A DNA stretch of 64,000 nucleotides. Source: Rhodocaloribacter litoris (GTDB lineage Bacteria; Bacteroidota; Rhodothermia; Rhodothermales; ISCAR-4553). Both the position numbers and the translations under genes were made by a program. The stretch is taken from positions 1,575,141-1,639,140 of the forward strand of contig NZ_CP076718.1 of the NCBI RefSeq assembly GCF_011682235.2, given 5' to 3'. Below, piece by piece: positions 49,919-59,666 of the stretch. Positions within the stretch are counted from its first letter, which is position 1. Each line of letters starts with the position of its first letter. Under the pieces are notes generated by a model. The model did no database searches. It was not told the origin of the DNA and saw only the letters and a program-made list of their open reading frames with translations.

Positions 49919-51421
49919 ATGCGACGCATCAAGGAGTACTGCGGTATCTTCGGCATCTACAACGCGGACAACGCCGCGCGCCACATCTACCTCGGCCTCC
50001 ATGCCCTCCAGCACCGGGGACAGGAATCCGCCGGCATCGTCACCTCCACCTTCGACGAACACCGGCGACGATGGGTGATGCCGGCACACCGCGGACCGGG
50101 GCTCGTCCTCGACGTGTTCCAGGATGCGACCCTCTTCGAGACGAAGCTGCTCGGGCGCGCCGGCATCGGCCATAACCGCTACTCGACCAGCGGCGCCTCG
50201 GACAACCCCGCCAACATCCAGCCTTTCGTCGTCCACTACCGGGACGGCAACCTGGCGCTGGCACACAACGGCAACCTCTCCAACGCCCGCGAACTGCGCC
50301 GCAGCTTCAGCCAGCGCGGCACCCTCTTTCAGACCACCAGCGACAGCGAGCTCATCCTCCACCTGATCGCCCAAAGCCCGCGCCGCCGGCAGATTGACCA
50401 GATCCTGGACGCCCTGACCCAGGTGGAAGGCGCCTTCTCCCTCGTCATCCTGACCGACGACAGCCTCATCGCCGTCCGCGACCCGAACGGCTTCCGCCCG
50501 CTGGCCCTCGGTCGCCTCGGGGAACCGGAGCAGGAAGGCGGGCCGGCCTACTGCGTCGCCAGCGAAACCTGCGCCTTCGACCTGGTCGGGGCCGAATACG
50601 TCCGCGACATCGAACCGGGCGAGGTGCTCGTCATCAACCAGCAAGGCTGCGAAACCGGCCGGTTCGAACGCTACCACCTCGCCCAGAACCACGGCGTCAG
50701 CCCCTGCATCTTCGAATACGTCTACTTCTCCCGGCCCGACTCCCGCGTCTTCGGCGAAATGGTCGACAAGGTGCGGCGCAAGATCGGCAAACAGCTGGCC
50801 CACGACGCCCCCGTACCGAAGGTGCCCGACGACGAAAAACAACCCATCGTCATCTCCGTCCCGGACTCCTCCAACACCGCGGCCCTGGGTTACGTGACCG
50901 AATGCCAGAAGCTCGGCTACCGCTGCCGCTTCGAAATCGGGCTCATCCGCAACCACTACGTCGGGCGCACCTTCATCTCCCCGGGGCAGAACCGGCGCGA
51001 AACCAAGGTGCGGAGCAAGTTCAACACGGTCGCCGGCGTACTCAAAGACCGCATCGTCGTCATGGTGGACGATTCCATCGTCCGGGGGACCACGGCCAAG
51101 TTCCTCGTGCGGATGGTTCGGGAGGCCGGCGCCAAAGAGGTGCACTTTCGCGTGACCTCACCGCCGGTCATCAGCCCCTGCTATTACGGCATGGACTTCC
51201 CGAGCCACGAAGAACTCTTCGCCAACCAGTTCGACGGCAACATCGAGGCGATGCGGCAATGGCTGGGCGTCGACTCGCTGGCCTACCTCTCGGTCGAAGG
51301 ACTCATGAAGGCCGTCCGCGCCGCCAACGAGCGCGAACAGAACTACTGCAACGCCTGCTTCACCGCCCGCTACCCGGTGCCCGTCGAGATGGGGGTCACC
51401 AAGGAAGAGAACGAATGGTAA
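49919..51421 (+). CDS. purF: Amidophosphoribosyltransferase PurF
   Basis: A 500-residue enzyme for the first step of purine synthesis (PRPP plus glutamine to phosphoribosylamine). A seven-residue propeptide MRRIKEY precedes the catalytic Cys of CGIFGIYNADNAARHIYLGL, which must be exposed by processing. The PRPP loop is RIVVMVDDSIVRGTTAKFLV. Cys residues in SPCIFEY, SPCYYGMD and NYCNACF fit the [4Fe-4S] ligands of the Bacillus-type enzyme. The ATG at 49919 is chosen because the 30 codons upstream are not conserved-like. Confidence 0.95.
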   Translation: MRRIKEYCGIFGIYNADNAARHIYLGLHALQHRGQESAGIVTSTFDEHRRRWVMPAHRGPGLVLDVFQDATLFETKLLGRAGIGHNRYSTSGASDNPANIQPFVVHYRDGNLALAHNGNLSNARELRRSFSQRGTLFQTTSDSELILHLIAQSPRRRQIDQILDALTQVEGAFSLVILTDDSLIAVRDPNGFRPLALGRLGEPEQEGGPAYCVASETCAFDLVGAEYVRDIEPGEVLVINQQGCETGRFERYHLAQNHGVSPCIFEYVYFSRPDSRVFGEMVDKVRRKIGKQLAHDAPVPKVPDDEKQPIVISVPDSSNTAALGYVTECQKLGYRCRFEIGLIRNHYVGRTFISPGQNRRETKVRSKFNTVAGVLKDRIVVMVDDSIVRGTTAKFLVRMVREAGAKEVHFRVTSPPVISPCYYGMDFPSHEELFANQFDGNIEAMRQWLGVDSLAYLSVEGLMKAVRAANEREQNYCNACFTARYPVPVEMGVTKEENEW

Positions 51422-51511
51422 GCAAGCCAGGAGCAGGATGCATGCCGGAAACGACAAGCGTTAATATCTTGTGAATAACTCACGGGCAACCCGCAAAACC
51501 ACGGGCGTTTC

Positions 51512-51541
51512 TTGCATCTCGGCCGGTCTTTTTTACCTTTC
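51512..51541 (+). promoter_or_regulatory. Promoter of a short transcription unit after purF
   Basis: TTG at 51512-51514, 19 bases, then TACCTTTC at 51534-51541 (seven of eight -7 positions). It lies 50 bases before a 30-codon reading frame. Confidence 0.5.
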
Positions 51542-51590
51542 GTTTCCCCTTCGGCCTGTTGTCTTTCCCCACCTACATGCTTTCGTACCC

Positions 51591-51683
51591 ATGCACAACC
51601 GCATCGACCTGGCGATCCGGGCGATGACGGTCGGCGCTGGCGTCGTCGGTCTGATCCTGTTTGTGGTCTTTCAGATGCTCTGA
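51591..51683 (+). CDS. Possible 30-residue membrane peptide
   Basis: The frame encodes a short charged N-terminus (MHNRIDLAIRAMT) and one hydrophobic helix (VGAGVVGLILFVVFQML). It has its own candidate promoter 50 bases upstream and a terminator 64 bases downstream, so the unit would give an RNA of about 235 bases. No clear ribosome-binding site is seen. It could equally be the visible coding-like part of a small RNA. No family is recognised. Confidence 0.45.
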   Translation: MHNRIDLAIRAMTVGAGVVGLILFVVFQML

Positions 51684-52108
51684 GCGGCGACCTCGTCTGG
51701 TTCGTATCCCTTTCGCTCATGCCGGTTCGTGACCGGCCCCGACGCGACGCACAACCGTCCTTCCGGCACGGCTGTGCGTTTTTTCTGGTGCGTACGCCTC
51801 CCATACGAACCACGTCCCACGGCTTCACGCAAGAACCCTGAGGCCGGCTTCGGGGGCCGCGGGGGCTCCTCCGGGATGTGTGGCGGGGCATCCGTGGCGG
51901 CGAGACGGCCTTCCGCCACCCGATCAAAAAGTACGCCCCTCCCACGGGTCCCGATTCGAACTCCCCCGTGCCATACGGACCTCTTCAACTTTTCAAGCGA
52001 AATCGGTATGACCGGCCTGAGGCCGGGTAAAACATTCGGCTTCCCGGGCTGTTTTATAGCTCCGGCCGTATCTTCACGGCCGGTCCGGCCTGACAACACA
52101 CAGAACCG
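51684..52108. other. Gene-free region before the GroES-like gene
   Basis: 425 bases. Apart from the terminator at 51747-51785, no gene or RNA is supported. A tRNA T-arm-like string near 51950 has no matching stem. Confidence 0.5.
51747..51785 (+). terminator. Terminator of the short unit after purF
   Basis: ACGCACA (51747-51753) pairs with TGTGCGT (51773-51779); after one mismatch CCGT pairs with ACGG. Six T residues follow. Confidence 0.75.
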
Positions 52109-52516
52109 ATGAGCGCGTTGATCCTCGTAGGCGACCGGGTGCTGATCGCCCCCGATGACGGCGAACGCCAGACGAAAGCCGGGTTGTACCTGCCGGCCAC
52201 GGTAGCGGAGCAGGAGCGGGTGCAGACGGGCCGTGTGGTGAGCGTCGGCCCCGGTTATCTGACGCCCAACCCGGAGTATGACGAGCGCGAGTCCTGGGCG
52301 GCGCGCAGTGCGGTGCGCTACCTGCCCCTGCAGGCACAGCCCGGCGACTATGCCTTCTTCCTGCGCAAGGAAGCCGTGGCCATCACCTACGAAGACCGGG
52401 CGTACCTGATCGTACCGCACGCGGCCATCCTGGCCCTCGTCCGCCCGGATCCCGAGGACGTGCTCGGCGGTCTCGGCGACGCGGACCTGAGCGACCTCGA
52501 CGACCTGCTGCCCTGA
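52109..52516 (+). CDS. GroES-like (Cpn10-fold) co-chaperone family protein
   Basis: A 135-residue cytoplasmic protein. The opening LILVGDRVLIAPDDGERQTK then AGLYLPATVAEQERVQTGRV reproduces the beta-barrel of GroES, and PGDYAFFLRKEAVAITYEDR with AYLIVPHAAILALV the closing strands. Between them is an insertion (LTPNPEYDERESWAARSAVR) where true GroES has its roof, and an acidic tail (DPEDVLGGLGDADLSDLDD) is added. The mobile loop that contacts GroEL is not evident as in GroES. A variant co-chaperone is the best guess. It is convergent with the kinase operon, seven bases apart. Confidence 0.75.
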   Translation: MSALILVGDRVLIAPDDGERQTKAGLYLPATVAEQERVQTGRVVSVGPGYLTPNPEYDERESWAARSAVRYLPLQAQPGDYAFFLRKEAVAITYEDRAYLIVPHAAILALVRPDPEDVLGGLGDADLSDLDDLLP

Positions 52517-52523
52517 ATCGTTT

Positions 52524-54335
52524 TCAGCCCTGCCACCAGGGGCGTTCGGGCGCCGGTGGCGACGTCACCGAGACCGCCGGGCGCCGGCCGGGCGGAGGCG
52601 CCGGAGGCGGCGAAGGCACCTCTTTCCGGACGGGCAGCGGGCGCAGCCGCAACAGATACCGAAGGTACGCCCCGTAGCCGACCTGCGGGCACGACGCCGC
52701 CCGCCGCGCGAGGGCGGCCCGTTCCTCCTCCTGCAAGGTCATCTTCTCCCGCAGGCGCGCCATCCCGGCGTCGAGCGCGGCCAGGCGATGTTCCACGTAC
52801 CGGTCGATGCGCCGCCGCTCGGCCGGGGAAAGCGCCTCCGGCAGGTCTTTTTCGTAGGTGGCGACCAGGGCGGCCCGCCACATCGCCACACGGGCACGGC
52901 TGGCCTCGCTGAGACCGGTGACGCGCTGCATGCGCTCCGGCGTCACGTGCACGGCCGTCCGGATCCCCGCGGCCTTCAGCCGCACGACCACCTTGTGACT
53001 GAGCCCTTCGATCTGCCGCACCTCGTCGATGAAATGGTACTTGAGGCGGTCGTGCAGGGCCTGTTCCTGCAACGCGCGCAGGTGTTCTTCCTTGAGCCGT
53101 TCCCGCCTTGCCAGCAGGGCCTGCCGGGCTTCGGCCTGCTCTGCCGCCTGCCGCCGGAGCCGTGCAAGGACCTGGTCGAGATAGGCCGCTTCCTGCCGCA
53201 GGCGTTTGCGTCGCCGCACCCCGGGCAACCGCCCATACCGGTACAGGCTCAGCCCGACCGCCGCGGCCACCACCAGGACCAGCACGGCCAGCCCGGCCGG
53301 AGCTCCGGCCACGATCCCGGTGCCGCCTGCCAGCAGCATCCCCCCGCCGAGTCCCGGCAGGAACCACCGCTCGAGGCCCCGGCGGGCCACCCGTTCCATG
53401 GAACGCCGCCGGGCGGCCCGCCGCCTCGGCGAAGCGACGGGCCGCCCGGCCAGCACCTCCTCCAGTGCCGGGACAGCGGCGGGCTCCAGCAGGCAGGCGC
53501 GCTGCAGCGCCCCGGCCAGCGGAGCAACGGCCTCCACGGAGGCCAGCTCGGCCAGCAGCGCCGAGGTGGCCGGCTCATAGAAGTCGGCGGCGCGAAAGAG
53601 CAGGTTCTCGCCCGAGTCGTACACCGCCCAGAGTTCGGGCCGTGCGGCACAGGCCCGGAGGGCCGTGTAGATCACCAGGCCGGGGAAACGATCGAGGTAC
53701 GGCCCGAAGTCGTCCTCATGCCGGTCGGGATGCTGGTAGTTCCGGTGCCCGATCTCCGGGCTTTTGCGCCCTTTGAGCGCCGGCACGTACATCGTATCGT
53801 AGTCGACGAGCTTCAGGTGGAAATCGTGCTTCGCTTCGACCACGAGCACGTTGCCGTGCTGCAGGTCGCCGTGGGCGACGCCGGCGCCGGCGAGGTCGCG
53901 CAGCAGCACCCGCCACTTTTCGGCCAGCGTTTCCAGCACCCCGGGCCGATCCAGGTTTCGCTGAACGAACGTATTCAGTGGCGTCCCCTCCACCCAGGCC
54001 ATCTTCAGCACGGGAAAGATGGCCGTGCCGACGCGGATGCCCTCGGGCTGGTAGTCGAAGTCGACGGTGCAGGAGAGCGGGTGAGCAGCCAGGTGGCGGG
54101 CGACGGCGCGGTAGCGCCGGGCCTGCTCGGGCACATCCGTGAGAAAGCACTTCACGGCCCAGCGCCCGGTGCGGCCCTGCATCGGAAAGACCGCCGCAAA
54201 CGTCCCGGTCACGACCCGGGGTAACCCCCAGGCCTGCTCTTCGGGCCGGGCCTGTTGCAGGGCGGGATCGAGAAAGGCGGTTGCCGGATGCTGAACGGCT
54301 TCCTGATAGGCACCGGGTGTAGGGTATTTCGCCAT
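52524..54335 (-). CDS. Membrane protein kinase with helix-hairpin-helix tail (YegI-like)
   Basis: A 603-residue protein. The kinase-like domain covers residues 35-290: K62 in RWAVKCFL, catalytic loop VAHGDLQHGNVLV (D157, N162) and LKLVDYDTMY (D178) in place of DFG. Two transmembrane helices follow near residues 325-370, then a coiled coil and a helix-hairpin-helix region (LSHKVVVRLKAAGIRTAVHV, RMQRVTGLSEASRARVA) near residues 445-510. The tail is Pro-rich. This matches the plan of E. coli YegI. It is the last gene of a VWA-PP2C-kinase operon, 21 bases after the phosphatase gene. Confidence 0.82.
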   Translation of the reverse strand: MAKYPTPGAYQEAVQHPATAFLDPALQQARPEEQAWGLPRVVTGTFAAVFPMQGRTGRWAVKCFLTDVPEQARRYRAVARHLAAHPLSCTVDFDYQPEGIRVGTAIFPVLKMAWVEGTPLNTFVQRNLDRPGVLETLAEKWRVLLRDLAGAGVAHGDLQHGNVLVVEAKHDFHLKLVDYDTMYVPALKGRKSPEIGHRNYQHPDRHEDDFGPYLDRFPGLVIYTALRACAARPELWAVYDSGENLLFRAADFYEPATSALLAELASVEAVAPLAGALQRACLLEPAAVPALEEVLAGRPVASPRRRAARRRSMERVARRGLERWFLPGLGGGMLLAGGTGIVAGAPAGLAVLVLVVAAAVGLSLYRYGRLPGVRRRKRLRQEAAYLDQVLARLRRQAAEQAEARQALLARRERLKEEHLRALQEQALHDRLKYHFIDEVRQIEGLSHKVVVRLKAAGIRTAVHVTPERMQRVTGLSEASRARVAMWRAALVATYEKDLPEALSPAERRRIDRYVEHRLAALDAGMARLREKMTLQEEERAALARRAASCPQVGYGAYLRYLLRLRPLPVRKEVPSPPPAPPPGRRPAVSVTSPPAPERPWWQG

Positions 54336-54356
54336 GGTTGTGCAGCCAGGTCGGCC

Positions 54357-55094
54357 TCAGTCGATACGTGTCGCTTCGAGACCGGCATCGCTTGCGTCGA
54401 GGTCGATCACGACCAGGGTGACGTCGTCGTTACGCAGGCCCTGCCGGCGGGCCGCTTCGACGCGGTCCCGGAAGGCGGCGCCGCTCCACCCGGCGACGGC
54501 CTCCCCCTGCATCAGCCAGGCAGCCAGGGCGTCGGTAGCGAGCAGGAAGCGGTCGCCGGGTTGCCAGGTTCCGGCCCGAACCGTCACCGGGGTTTCGGTC
54601 CCGGGCCGGCTGTGCACGAGCACCGGGCGATGGTGGAACTGGCCGGGGGCGTCGAGGGGCCAGCACAGGTGCACCGCACCGCCGCGTACGACCAGCAGGC
54701 AGCAGTCGCCCACGGCCAGGGCGTGCCAGGTGCCGTCATGCCGGAGGCTCAGCCCCAGGAAGGCGGCGGCGGCCCCTTCACGGGCCTTCTCGGCGGCATA
54801 CCAGGGCAGCTCCGGCAGGCGGGCCGCCACCGCAGCCGCCCACACGCTGCGCTGCACGTCGACGAAGGCGGTGAACGCCTGGGGGTCGGCGACGTCCGAC
54901 GCCACAAAGCCTTCGACGAGGGCCTGCGCCCACCGCGCCGCAAAGGCCGTCTCCGTGGCCCCGTCGGCAATGGCCACCCGGTACGGCCAGGTGCCGGGCT
55001 CCGGCACGGCAAAGGCGTCCTCGTATTCGTCCGGGGCATGCCCGTCCTTCGGCAACCAGGCTACTTGCGGCCGTATGCGAACCGTCCGATTCAA
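54357..55094 (-). CDS. PP2C-family protein phosphatase (YegK-like)
   Basis: A 245-residue metal-dependent Ser/Thr phosphatase. Metal ligands fit EYEDAFAV (D26) and YRVAIADGATETAF (D44, G45); later motifs are ALAVGDCCLLVVRGG, RFLLATDALAAWLM and the closing RNDDVTLVVIDL. It would reverse phosphorylation by the kinase encoded next. The VWA gene precedes it by 86 bases, the kinase follows by 21. The set is the bacterial kinase/PP2C/VWA triad. Confidence 0.85.
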   Translation of the reverse strand: MNRTVRIRPQVAWLPKDGHAPDEYEDAFAVPEPGTWPYRVAIADGATETAFAARWAQALVEGFVASDVADPQAFTAFVDVQRSVWAAAVAARLPELPWYAAEKAREGAAAAFLGLSLRHDGTWHALAVGDCCLLVVRGGAVHLCWPLDAPGQFHHRPVLVHSRPGTETPVTVRAGTWQPGDRFLLATDALAAWLMQGEAVAGWSGAAFRDRVEAARRQGLRNDDVTLVVIDLDASDAGLEATRID

Positions 55095-55180
55095 CGTTCA
55101 ACCTCAAATCCAGTCAGAGCACGCGGACCGGTACGGGCGCGGGCCCGCAATCCGTAAGGCCTGCCCGGTCGAGCGCCGGT

Positions 55181-56041
55181 TCATCGCAGCGTGCTCGGCC
55201 GGGTGCCGACTTCGAGGAACCGGACCAGCGCGACCGGGTCCGCATTGAAGACGAAGCCGCGGGCGTCCATGCTGACGGCATAGCCTTCCTGTTCGGCGGC
55301 GGCCCGCATCGAGAACGGCAACACGCTCGACATCTGGAAGAGCTGTTCGGCGTAGGCATCGGGCAGGCCGTTCATCCGATCCGGCAACTCCACCGGCATG
55401 GCTTCAACGCTGGAGAGGTGCACGTTGAAGAGCAGCACCTCGCCGTCGTCCGTGCCGAAGGAGCAGAGGGTGCGGGCATAGCGGAGTGGGTCGCCGTCGG
55501 TGGCTTCGCCGTCGGTGATGTTGAGTACGATGGGGGGAAAGCCGTGCGGATGCAGGTCGATCCAGCGGCGCACCATCTGCGTGGCCAGGTCCAGGGCCTG
55601 GCACATCGGTGTGCCGTTCCTGGCCTCGGGGTCGAACCACACGGGAAACCGAACGCGTTGTTCGACGAGGCCGCCGGCGCCGTCGGGCACCTGTTTGCGC
55701 CGCTCTTCGAGCCGGAGGGGGTGCTCGGCCAGGTGGCTGATCGGGATGAGGTCGAGGGCCGTACCCAGCGCCTCGGTCGGCCTTACCAGCGGTTGCACGC
55801 GGGCCCCGTACCCCACGACGCCGACGTAGAAATAGTCGCGCACGCCGTCTTCCTTGGCGCACCGCAGCACCAGGTTCTGGAGCAGGCGGTTCATCACGTC
55901 GGCCAGCACGCGGGCTTTGCTCGGGGCGGCATCGCCCTTCTCTTCGGCCCCGCCGAAGGGCTCCTGCATCGAGGCGGACTGGTCGAGCAGAAAGAGGAAG
56001 GCGGCGGGGCTGCTTCGGCTGATTTCGGCGGAATACGGCAT
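55181..56041 (-). CDS. VWA-domain protein (TerY/YegL-like)
   Basis: A 286-residue cytoplasmic protein with a von Willebrand A domain. The MIDAS motif is LLDQSASM (D20, S22, S24), with RNGTPMCQALDLATQMV supplying the Thr and IVLNITDGEATDGD the last Asp. Such proteins are the first member of kinase/phosphatase/VWA triads in Ter-like stress systems and in E. coli (YegL). It may be the phosphorylated scaffold or metal-dependent adaptor of the two enzymes downstream. The ATG at 56041 (MPYSAEISRSSPAAFL) is preferred to a longer frame lacking homology. Confidence 0.85.
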   Translation of the reverse strand: MPYSAEISRSSPAAFLFLLDQSASMQEPFGGAEEKGDAAPSKARVLADVMNRLLQNLVLRCAKEDGVRDYFYVGVVGYGARVQPLVRPTEALGTALDLIPISHLAEHPLRLEERRKQVPDGAGGLVEQRVRFPVWFDPEARNGTPMCQALDLATQMVRRWIDLHPHGFPPIVLNITDGEATDGDPLRYARTLCSFGTDDGEVLLFNVHLSSVEAMPVELPDRMNGLPDAYAEQLFQMSSVLPFSMRAAAEQEGYAVSMDARGFVFNADPVALVRFLEVGTRPSTLR

Positions 56042-56186
56042 GCCTGCGGGGGTTCGGCTTGCGAGGGTCGGTGCCGCAACGCGATCCGGCGGCCGCTGTG
56101 CGCCTCGGTATACAGACGAGGCCGGAGGATGATTCGCCCCGTGCAGGACGTTCAAGGAAAATGCAAGGGACGCAGGGGCGGCGTCC

Positions 56187-57248
<1,062 letters not shown>

Positions 57249-57352
57249 AATCTATATCCATGAAAACTGAGAGGATTGCATGAACAGGCCGGGCGACCTT
57301 CGGACAGGCCGTCCCGTTCCGCTTCCGGTGTCGTCGCCCGGGGGAACGCTGC

Positions 57353-58561
57353 TTATAAGCCCGCGCCCGTCACAAGTTCATCAGGAACGTGTTTCGACGG
57401 TGCCGGCTCGGCGAGGGGGCGGTAGAGGCGCCCGTCGTGCCGCCCGCGCATGGCCCGTCCGAGCGCCAGCGCCAGCGACATCAGCACCAGCGTCAGGTGT
57501 ACGTTCCGTTCCACCAGTTCGATGGCTTCCTCGACGAGGGCGGTCATGGCCTCCAGGTCGGCGCCGGGAACGTTTTCGCAGAACCGCTCGATGACCGGCC
57601 GCTGGTCGACGTTGACCAGGGGTGCGGCCTCGCCGAGGGTGCGGTAGAGCATCAGGTCGCGGATCCAGCTCAGCATCAGCCCGAGCACCCCTTTGACCCG
57701 TTCCCGTCCCAGGCCGCCGGCTTGTTCGACGAGGTCCGCCAGGCGGTCGATGTGGCGGGTGTAGGCGTGGCGGAAGAACGCCAGCACGAACGTGCGGTCC
57801 TCCAGCAGGGCCTCGTTCTCGGCCAGGTCGAGCGCGCGCGTGTAGGAGCCGTCGGCCATGCGGGCCAGCGTGCTTGCCGCCTCCGGCGCCGTGCCCTCCC
57901 GCCTGGCGAGCGCGTGTGCGATGGCCTCCGGCTCGAGCACATCGAAGCGCAGGCGCTGGCAACGCGAGACGATGGTTGGCAGGAGCAGGTCCGGCCGGCT
58001 GGTGGTGAGGATGAAGACGGTCTGCAGCCCCGGCTCTTCGAGCAGCTTGAGAAACGCATTGGCGGCCTCGACGCGCAGACGCTCGGCATCGGTCATGACG
58101 ACCACCTTGTACCGCCCTTCGACGGGCTTGAAGCTCATTGCCCGGCGCAGCTCCTCGTTGATGCGAGCCACCGTGTAGAGGGCCTGTTTGTTCGAGGTCT
58201 TCGTCGGATCGGCGAGCGAGGGGCGGCGGACGAAGTCGATGGCGGCGTACGGGTTCTCGGCCAGACGAGCCAGACGGGCTGCGACCTCCCCGGTGTCGGC
58301 ATCACTCGGATGCGGAAAAAGCACATGCACGTCCGGATGGATCAGGCGCCGGACCTTGTTGCAGGCGATGCAGCGACCACAGGGGGCTTCATCGCCGTGT
58401 GCACACTGCAACGTCTGGGCAAAGGCAAGCGCCACGGCCCGCTTCCCGACGCCATCCGGGCCGTGAAAAAGATAGGCGTGCGCCACCCGTCCGGCGGCGG
58501 CCGCCCGGCGCAGCGCTTCCACCACCCGCTCTTGCCCGATCACGATCTCCCACATCGACAT
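57353..58561 (-). CDS. holB: DNA polymerase III subunit delta' (clamp loader)
   Basis: A 402-residue AAA+ clamp-loader subunit. AHAYLFHGPDGVGKRAVALA is the Walker A region, with Arg after the Lys as in many delta' proteins. CGRCIACNKV, with upstream CAHGDEAPC, forms the Zn module. Walker B-like and sensor segments are YKVVVMTDAERLRVEAANAF and LKLLEEPGLQTVFILTTSRP. The C-terminal domain is helical. It helps load the sliding clamp at replication forks. ricT follows on the same strand after 104 bases. Confidence 0.9.
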   Translation of the reverse strand: MSMWEIVIGQERVVEALRRAAAAGRVAHAYLFHGPDGVGKRAVALAFAQTLQCAHGDEAPCGRCIACNKVRRLIHPDVHVLFPHPSDADTGEVAARLARLAENPYAAIDFVRRPSLADPTKTSNKQALYTVARINEELRRAMSFKPVEGRYKVVVMTDAERLRVEAANAFLKLLEEPGLQTVFILTTSRPDLLLPTIVSRCQRLRFDVLEPEAIAHALARREGTAPEAASTLARMADGSYTRALDLAENEALLEDRTFVLAFFRHAYTRHIDRLADLVEQAGGLGRERVKGVLGLMLSWIRDLMLYRTLGEAAPLVNVDQRPVIERFCENVPGADLEAMTALVEEAIELVERNVHLTLVLMSLALALGRAMRGRHDGRLYRPLAEPAPSKHVPDELVTGAGL

Positions 58562-58663
58562 AGGCCTGCTGATCCGTCTGGTTCACCAGTTGCGGATGAT
58601 AGGGTCTGAGACGCCTGCAAGGCAAGAGACCCTTTTGAGCCGGGCATGGATGCCGCGTACGCT

Positions 58664-59293
58664 TCAGGCGACCGTGCCCCCCTCGAAGGCTCGGGGAAGA
58701 GCGGGGACTTGCAGTTCCGAGAGATACACCGGATCCTCCAGCCCTTTGAGCCGGTGCGGCCCCACGTCGATCAGAACCAGGCCGGTCGGCAGTTCCGCTT
58801 CGACCCGTTCGCACATGGTCCGGGAAAGGAGGATCTGCCCGCCCCGGGCGGCGGCACAGATCCGGGCCGCCACATGCACGTCCAGCCCCACGTACCCTGC
58901 TTCGAACCGTGCCGGCTCGCCGGTATGCACCCCCATCCGGATGCGCACCTGCACCCCTTCGGGCCAGGGATATGCCGCGAGGGCCTGCTGTGCGGCAACC
59001 GCCGCCATCACCGCCGAGGAAGCCCGCCGGAACACGTTGAAACACCCGTCGCCTACCACATCGACCTCCTGACCGCCCAGGGGCTGGAAGATGGTGCGCA
59101 ACAGCCGGCGCTGCCCGCCGAGCACGCGCGCATAACCGGCGCTGCCGAGACGCCGCAGCAGCTGCGTCGACCCCTCGATATCACTGAAGAGCAGGGTGAC
59201 GGTTCCGGCAGGCAAACGGCGAGACCCCGGGGAACAGGCCGCCGGCACCGCAAACCGGTGTGTCTCTGGACAGGGAGCATATGGAGACATCAT
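58664..59293 (-). CDS. Class III cyclase-homology-domain protein
   Basis: About 209 residues, essentially one cyclase domain. TVTLLFSDIEGSTQLL holds metal ligand D38, and VDVVGDGCFNVF the second, D82. The transition-state motif NxxxR reads HVAAR (H140, R144) in GYVGLDVHVAARICAAARGG, and the substrate-Lys position before GDG is not Lys. This pattern belongs to the branch often fused to ATPase regulators. ATP cyclisation is therefore doubtful. No sensor or output domain is attached. The start is uncertain (ATG 59293 or 59290; the frame is open to 59404). Confidence 0.75.
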   Translation of the reverse strand: MMSPYAPCPETHRFAVPAACSPGSRRLPAGTVTLLFSDIEGSTQLLRRLGSAGYARVLGGQRRLLRTIFQPLGGQEVDVVGDGCFNVFRRASSAVMAAVAAQQALAAYPWPEGVQVRIRMGVHTGEPARFEAGYVGLDVHVAARICAAARGGQILLSRTMCERVEAELPTGLVLIDVGPHRLKGLEDPVYLSELQVPALPRAFEGGTVA

Positions 59294-59622
59294 GGTTCCG
59301 GATCGTCGTCGGGTGAAACGAGGCTTGCCACAGCGGTATATCCAAACTACGACATGGCCGTGCCACCCCCACGTCACAGGTTGTATACAGCAAAATCGCC
59401 TCAAAAAACCCTTTTAAGGCCACTTCACCCCGCCAGCCAGCTTCCTGTCATTCGCCCGAGCCGGTGCAAGGCAGCGTGCAGCCAGGCAGCGGTGCCGCCG
59501 CACGGCCTGATCCCGTACAGACAGGCTGGAAGGGATGCCGCACGAAGGGTTTCCCGGAAGGCAGCCGGCCCGTCCGGTACCATGAAGAAACAAAAGAAAC
59601 CTTCCGGCGAAAAAGAAGAGCG

Positions 59623-59653
59623 TTGTGTTGCGGAGCCGGATGCCGTAGCTTTG
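59623..59653 (+). promoter_or_regulatory. Promoter of tRNA-Met
   Basis: TTG at 59623-59625, 20 bases, then TAGCTTTG at 59646-59653, a perfect -33/-7 consensus. The tRNA begins 14 bases later. Confidence 0.65.
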
Positions 59654-59666
59654 AGGTTCCGCACGA

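Noticed and set aside
51945-51970. tRNA T-arm-like string GATTCGAACTCCCCC
   Set aside because: The bases flanking the loop are not complementary, and no acceptor or anticodon stem can be built on either strand.
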